A stretch of DNA of 7,282 nucleotides from Planctomycetaceae bacterium (lineage in GTDB: Bacteria > Planctomycetota > Planctomycetia > Pirellulales > Thermoguttaceae), in the NCBI GenBank assembly GCA_009783865.1, contig WRCR01000199.1:1-7282 (forward strand), in the 5' to 3' direction. The number at the start of each line of letters is the position of its first letter. The first letter of the stretch is position 1. The notes under the pieces were generated by a model that saw only the letters and a program-made list of their open reading frames with translations, did no database searches and was not told the origin of the DNA. Made by a program: the position numbers and the translations under genes. Positions 5,219-7,282 of the stretch are shown here, piece by piece.

Positions 5219-6606
5219 GCTAAGGGGTTTAATAAATATCGATTGGCGATTGTTATGCCGCTGACAATAGCACCGATGATGCCAACCATTCCTTGGTCGG
5301 TGCCGCATACGAAAAGATTCTCAAGATGTGTTCTGCCGTCATAACGTTTCTCCGGCGCGCCGTAAATTGCTCCGTATTCCTTGCCGGTAAATCGGCGAAT
5401 CGTCAGCGGTGTGAACATATCGGTATCAATAACATAATTTCGGAAGTCCGGTACAAACCGCACTGCCGACTCCATCGCTTTCTGATACCAATACTCTTTT
5501 TGTTGACGATATTCCTCTTCCGGCATGTTTTTCCATCGTTCAAAGTTTGCCAGCGCGGTTATCCGCATGATACCATCATTGAGCGATTCATCGTAGGCAA
5601 AATTATTCGGCGTACATATCACGCCGCTGCGCAAATCCACCGGCGAATCAGGATTTTCGTAAGAGAACCTCTCGGAATCATTGAAAAAAACAATCGTTTT
5701 ACGATGTCCGAATTGTTTCGGCTCTCTGTCGAGAACACTAATCGTTTCGATAAATCCCAGCCGGCTGCTGTTAGCGTCCGAAGTATTCTGATTGTTGGCA
5801 GCACCGCATAGATTCAGTGTTTCATCATAGCCCGCTGATGAAAGGACATTTCTTGCTTCGATTTCTTTACCGTCATTTAACTGAATTTTTTCAACGCGTC
5901 CTTTGCTGGAAAAGATTTTTTTCACGCCGGTTCTCAAACGCAGTTCGCCGCCCAGTGATTTGAATTTCTGCAAAAGGTTTTTAATGATAATGCGTACCCC
6001 GTCAAAGGGTCGGGCGAAGCCCTCGAGGAAAATTGAGCGGAACATGATACAGAATTGTCCGAATTCCATATCTCGTTCTTTTGCTCCGCCGTAATATAAC
6101 AGCGGACAGAACAGCATATCTGCGAGCAGCGGTTCGGTAATGTGCCTGCTGACAAATTCCCTAGCGGAACCGCCGGAAGCCCCCAAACCGAGTTGGTCGT
6201 AATCGAGCAGTTCGTTGACCATTCTCATTAAGCCGTCGACTTGTTTCGGAAACGCACGGCGTACTTCTTCCACAAAGAATTCAAAGTGGTTATTGAAGTT
6301 GAGAACAACGTTTGGAAAAGCGATAGCCGAACCGATTTGCGGGACGAGGGCAAGTTCGTCCCAGGTAAGCCGCAGGTGCCGCAACAGTCGGGAAAGAGGT
6401 CCCGACTTTGTCCCTTTCGGAACGTAGTTTGTCAAGGCGTGCAATCCGACATCGAGGGTTCTGCCCCGCTGCCGATAAAAGGAATTGAGTCCGCCTACCG
6501 AGTAATGCTGTTCGAGGATGCAAACCCGCTGATTGTAATGGGCGAGGCGGATACCGGCAGCAAGACCGGACATACCGGCACCGATTATGACAGTATCGTA
6601 AGACAT
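5215..6606 (-). CDS. FAD-dependent oxidoreductase, phytoene desaturase/retinol reductase-like (COG1233)
   Basis: This 463-residue flavoprotein has the FAD-binding start TVIIGAGMSGLAAGIRLA (5-22, GxGxxG dinucleotide fold). EQHYSVGGLNSFYRQRG (32-48) follows, with the acidic residue that binds the adenosine ribose and the GG region. LDVGLHALTNYVP (51-63) is typical of COG1233. A middle substrate domain spans about 90-200. A second nucleotide-fold strand pair, LRLRTGVKKI and VLSSAGYDETL (222-264), is next. The C-terminal FAD motif is NLFVCGTDQGMVGIIGAIVSGITIANR (430-456). Relatives desaturate, saturate or isomerise isoprenoids such as phytoene, squalene derivatives or retinol. The exact substrate cannot be read here, so I give no gene symbol. 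No signal peptide is seen; the N-terminus is the FAD fold itself. The ATG lacks a Shine-Dalgarno. The stop codon lies in a palindrome, and rdgB follows after 45 bases. Confidence 0.88.
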   Translation of the reverse strand: MSYDTVIIGAGMSGLAAGIRLAHYNQRVCILEQHYSVGGLNSFYRQRGRTLDVGLHALTNYVPKGTKSGPLSRLLRHLRLTWDELALVPQIGSAIAFPNVVLNFNNHFEFFVEEVRRAFPKQVDGLMRMVNELLDYDQLGLGASGGSAREFVSRHITEPLLADMLFCPLLYYGGAKERDMEFGQFCIMFRSIFLEGFARPFDGVRIIIKNLLQKFKSLGGELRLRTGVKKIFSSKGRVEKIQLNDGKEIEARNVLSSAGYDETLNLCGAANNQNTSDANSSRLGFIETISVLDREPKQFGHRKTIVFFNDSERFSYENPDSPVDLRSGVICTPNNFAYDESLNDGIMRITALANFERWKNMPEEEYRQQKEYWYQKAMESAVRFVPDFRNYVIDTDMFTPLTIRRFTGKEYGAIYGAPEKRYDGRTHLENLFVCGTDQGMVGIIGAIVSGITIANRYLLNPLA

Positions 6607-6651
6607 TGCAGGAACGAAAAATTCTATTTAGGAAAAACTCACCACGGTACC

Positions 6652-6679
6652 ATTTTCGCATATTTTTCGGAATTGGCAA
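6652..6679 (-). promoter_or_regulatory. Candidate promoter for the oxidoreductase-rdgB pair
   Basis: On the minus strand TTGCCA (6679-6674, 5 of 6) is followed after 16 bases by GAAAAT (6657-6652, 4 of 6). The start would lie near 6645, about 40 bases before the ATG at 6606. The -10 box is weak, and a TAGAAT nearer the gene is an alternative -10 without a good -35. Confidence 0.3.
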
Positions 6680-6763
6680 GGGGAAAAGTGCCGCTTTAAG
6701 CGTTTTATAGACGGCGGTTAAACTTTTTTCCAAAGAATTGCTGTTTTTTGAATTTCCCCTCTA

Positions 6764-6791
6764 TTGACAGGAGGATTTTTTTCTGTAAAAT
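6764..6791 (+). promoter_or_regulatory. Strong sigma-70-type promoter upstream of the surface-protein gene
   Basis: A perfect -35 box TTGACA (6764-6769) is followed after 16 bases by TAAAAT (6786-6791, 5 of 6). It is the best promoter match in the window. Transcription would start near 6798 and read about 255 bases of leader before the ATG at 7053. The spacer contains aggagg, a perfect Shine-Dalgarno sequence that is too far from any start codon to serve as one and would lie outside the transcript. Confidence 0.6.
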
Positions 6792-7037
6792 CATCCCGAA
6801 ATGTGGATTTCTTCCATTTACTTTTCGTACAATTCCCCCATTATGAAACTTCTTTTTACAAATTTATTCTTTCCTGTTGCAGGCAGTGGAACTGAAAGAA
6901 TAGGTGGTTTGAGGGGGGGAAACGAACACATTATTTAGTCGAAAATTCGCTCTTCTTTTACGCATTTTCCGTCGTTTGCGTTGCGCATCTTTGTTGGCAC
7001 AAGCGGCGGTTTTTCTGTTTTGCTATTCCCCTAAACT

Positions 7038-7043
7038 TAAGGA
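7038..7043 (+). promoter_or_regulatory. Ribosome binding site of the surface-protein gene
   Basis: TAAGGA lies 9 bases before the ATG at 7053 and fixes the start of the last gene. The frame that follows gives the planctomycete surface motif at the expected distance from the N-terminus. Confidence 0.65.
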
Positions 7044-7052
7044 ATTACTCCG

Positions 7053-7282
7053 ATGAAAAAGATTTCTCATAAGAAGTTCTCGTTTAATCGTCAACTGCGG
7101 CATGAAACGCTTGAAGCGAGGGAAATGCTGGCGGTCAATCCGTTGTTATGTAATCCGGCAGTTATCACTGCCGGCTCGTATGCAGACGAAACAATGCAAT
7201 ACGAGCCGCCGGTGATAACCGGCGGAGAACTCGGCGAGTTAACACTCGCCGCTCAAAATGAAGAACTAATATCCTTCGCCGC
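7053..7282 (+). CDS. N-terminus of a planctomycete secreted or surface protein, partial
   Basis: Only the first 76 codons are present. The product starts with a basic stretch (MKKISHKKFSFNRQLR) followed by HETLEAREMLAV (17-28). This is the N-terminal motif shared by very many planctomycete extracellular proteins (the Pfam family Planc_extracel), generally long, repeat-rich and exported. The hydrophobic stretch after the motif is short, so this is not a classical signal peptide. After the motif come PAVITAG (35-41), PPVITGG (52-58) and GELTLAAQ (61-68), all encoded by palindromic DNA at 7155-7251. These peptides are near-repeats because the underlying palindromes are related. The start is supported by TAAGGA at 9 bases and by the strong promoter upstream. 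What the mature protein does cannot be told from this fragment. Confidence 0.85.
   Translation, partial: MKKISHKKFSFNRQLRHETLEAREMLAVNPLLCNPAVITAGSYADETMQYEPPVITGGELGELTLAAQNEELISFA
7155..7174. repeat. Palindromic element in coding sequence, TATC loop
   Basis: The arms ccggcagt and actgccgg are perfect 8-base complements around the loop tatc. The loop is the reverse complement of the gata loop in the copies at 7206-7225 and 4488-4512, so this is the same design in the opposite orientation with different stem bases. It encodes PAVITAG of the surface protein. The left arm and loop recur at 4525-4535. Confidence 0.7.
7173..7207. repeat. Long inverted repeat linking two palindromic elements
   Basis: The arms ggctcgtat (7173-7181) and atacgagcc (7199-7207) are perfect 9-base complements separated by 17 bases that are themselves bounded by tgca. 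It sits between and touches the palindromes at 7155-7174 and 7206-7225. The three could therefore fold as a larger cruciform or a compound element. Confidence 0.6.
7206..7225. repeat. Palindromic element in coding sequence, GATA loop
   Basis: The arms ccgccggt and accggcgg are perfect 8-base complements around gata. With its left flank acgagc it matches 22 of 25 bases of the intergenic element at 4488-4512. It encodes PPVITGG of the surface protein without breaking the frame. Confidence 0.75.
7232..7251. repeat. Palindromic element in coding sequence, TAAC loop
   Basis: The arms cggcgagt and actcgccg are perfect 8-base complements around taac. Length, arm size and the closing T-A pair match its neighbours, while the loop differs. 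It follows the previous element after 6 bases and encodes GELTLAA. Confidence 0.65.

Larger units (their letters stand above)
6607..7052. other. Divergent intergenic region, no clear gene
   Basis: This 446-base region separates the minus-strand oxidoreductase from the plus-strand surface-protein gene. Its left part holds the weak minus promoter at 6652-6679. Its middle holds a near-consensus plus promoter at 6764-6791. The remainder, about 255 bases, would be the leader of the surface-protein mRNA. In the leader is a short plus frame from ATG 6801 to TAG 6938, with an internal ATG at 6843 and a run of seven G at 6913-6919. It has no suitably spaced ribosome site, and I do not call it a gene. 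I see no tRNA, insertion sequence or strong terminator. A small palindrome, cgctttaagcg, lies near 6693-6703. Confidence 0.6.

Noticed and set aside
5293..5811. Plus-strand 172-codon open frame antisense to the oxidoreductase
   Set aside because: The minus strand carries clear FAD-domain motifs over this span. The plus product shows no recognisable motif.
6387..6406. Inverted repeat gtcggga/tcccgac around aagagg inside the oxidoreductase gene
   Set aside because: It lacks the 8+4+8 layout and GATA-type loop, and it encodes GTKSGPLSRLLR, which fits the normal protein at that point. Probably a chance or ordinary coding hairpin.
6290..6733. Minus-strand 147-codon open frame overlapping the oxidoreductase start
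   Set aside because: It is out of frame with a well-supported flavoprotein. Its product is rich in Cys, Arg and Tyr with no domain pattern, as expected of a shadow frame.
6913..6919. Run of seven G as a phase-variation tract
   Set aside because: The run is short and lies in no confirmed gene. Mentioned only as something to check in reads.
6801..6938. Plus-strand 45-codon frame in the leader region as a gene
   Set aside because: It has no properly spaced ribosome site (the aggagg is about 25 bases away) and no recognisable product. Kept only as part of the leader observation.

Overview
The window looks like chromosomal DNA of a planctomycete, probably of the Pirellulales/Thermoguttaceae type. 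The best clue is the gene running off the right edge. Its product begins with a basic N-terminus followed by the motif RHETLEAREMLAV, the signature N-terminus of planctomycete secreted or surface proteins. Two small unassigned proteins (61 and about 163 residues) also have the look of planctomycete-restricted families. Base composition is moderate, and most starts lack a clear Shine-Dalgarno sequence, as is common in this phylum.

Layout. Apart from the right-hand end, all clear genes lie on the minus strand, so transcription runs right to left. From right to left they are: a COG1233-type FAD oxidoreductase (6606-5215); the nucleotide sanitation enzyme RdgB (5169-4531), 45 bases downstream; a SAM-dependent O-methyltransferase-like protein (4416-3406) with its own good promoter; an unassigned protein (3320-2829); then a tight operon of a two-helix membrane peptide (2723-2538), hemL (2506-1106) and rsmA (1106-168). 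hemL and rsmA overlap by one base (TAATG). A 446-base divergent region (6607-7052) carries a near-consensus plus-strand promoter and a long leader before the surface-protein gene (7053 to the edge). Bases 1-157 hold an open frame with no start codon, which I cannot assign firmly.

How the genes work together. hemL (5-aminolevulinate synthesis), rsmA (16S rRNA dimethylation) and rdgB (removal of non-canonical nucleotides) are housekeeping. The oxidoreductase and the methyltransferase could act on a lipid, isoprenoid or quinone-like substrate, but nothing in the window fixes it.

The most notable signal is a family of short GC-rich palindromes with an 8+4+8 layout and a GTGATAAC core (loop GATA or TATC). 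One copy lies between genes (4488-4512). A 22/25 match to it, differing by a compensated base-pair swap, lies inside the surface-protein gene (7201-7225), which carries two further palindromes of the same layout. A half copy overlaps the rdgB stop codon, and a related palindrome follows rsmA. A different palindrome (GTAGGATT arms) overlaps the oxidoreductase stop codon. Separately, HemL carries an in-frame insertion of about 36 residues. Together these suggest REP-like elements that accumulate at gene ends and are tolerated inside coding sequence.
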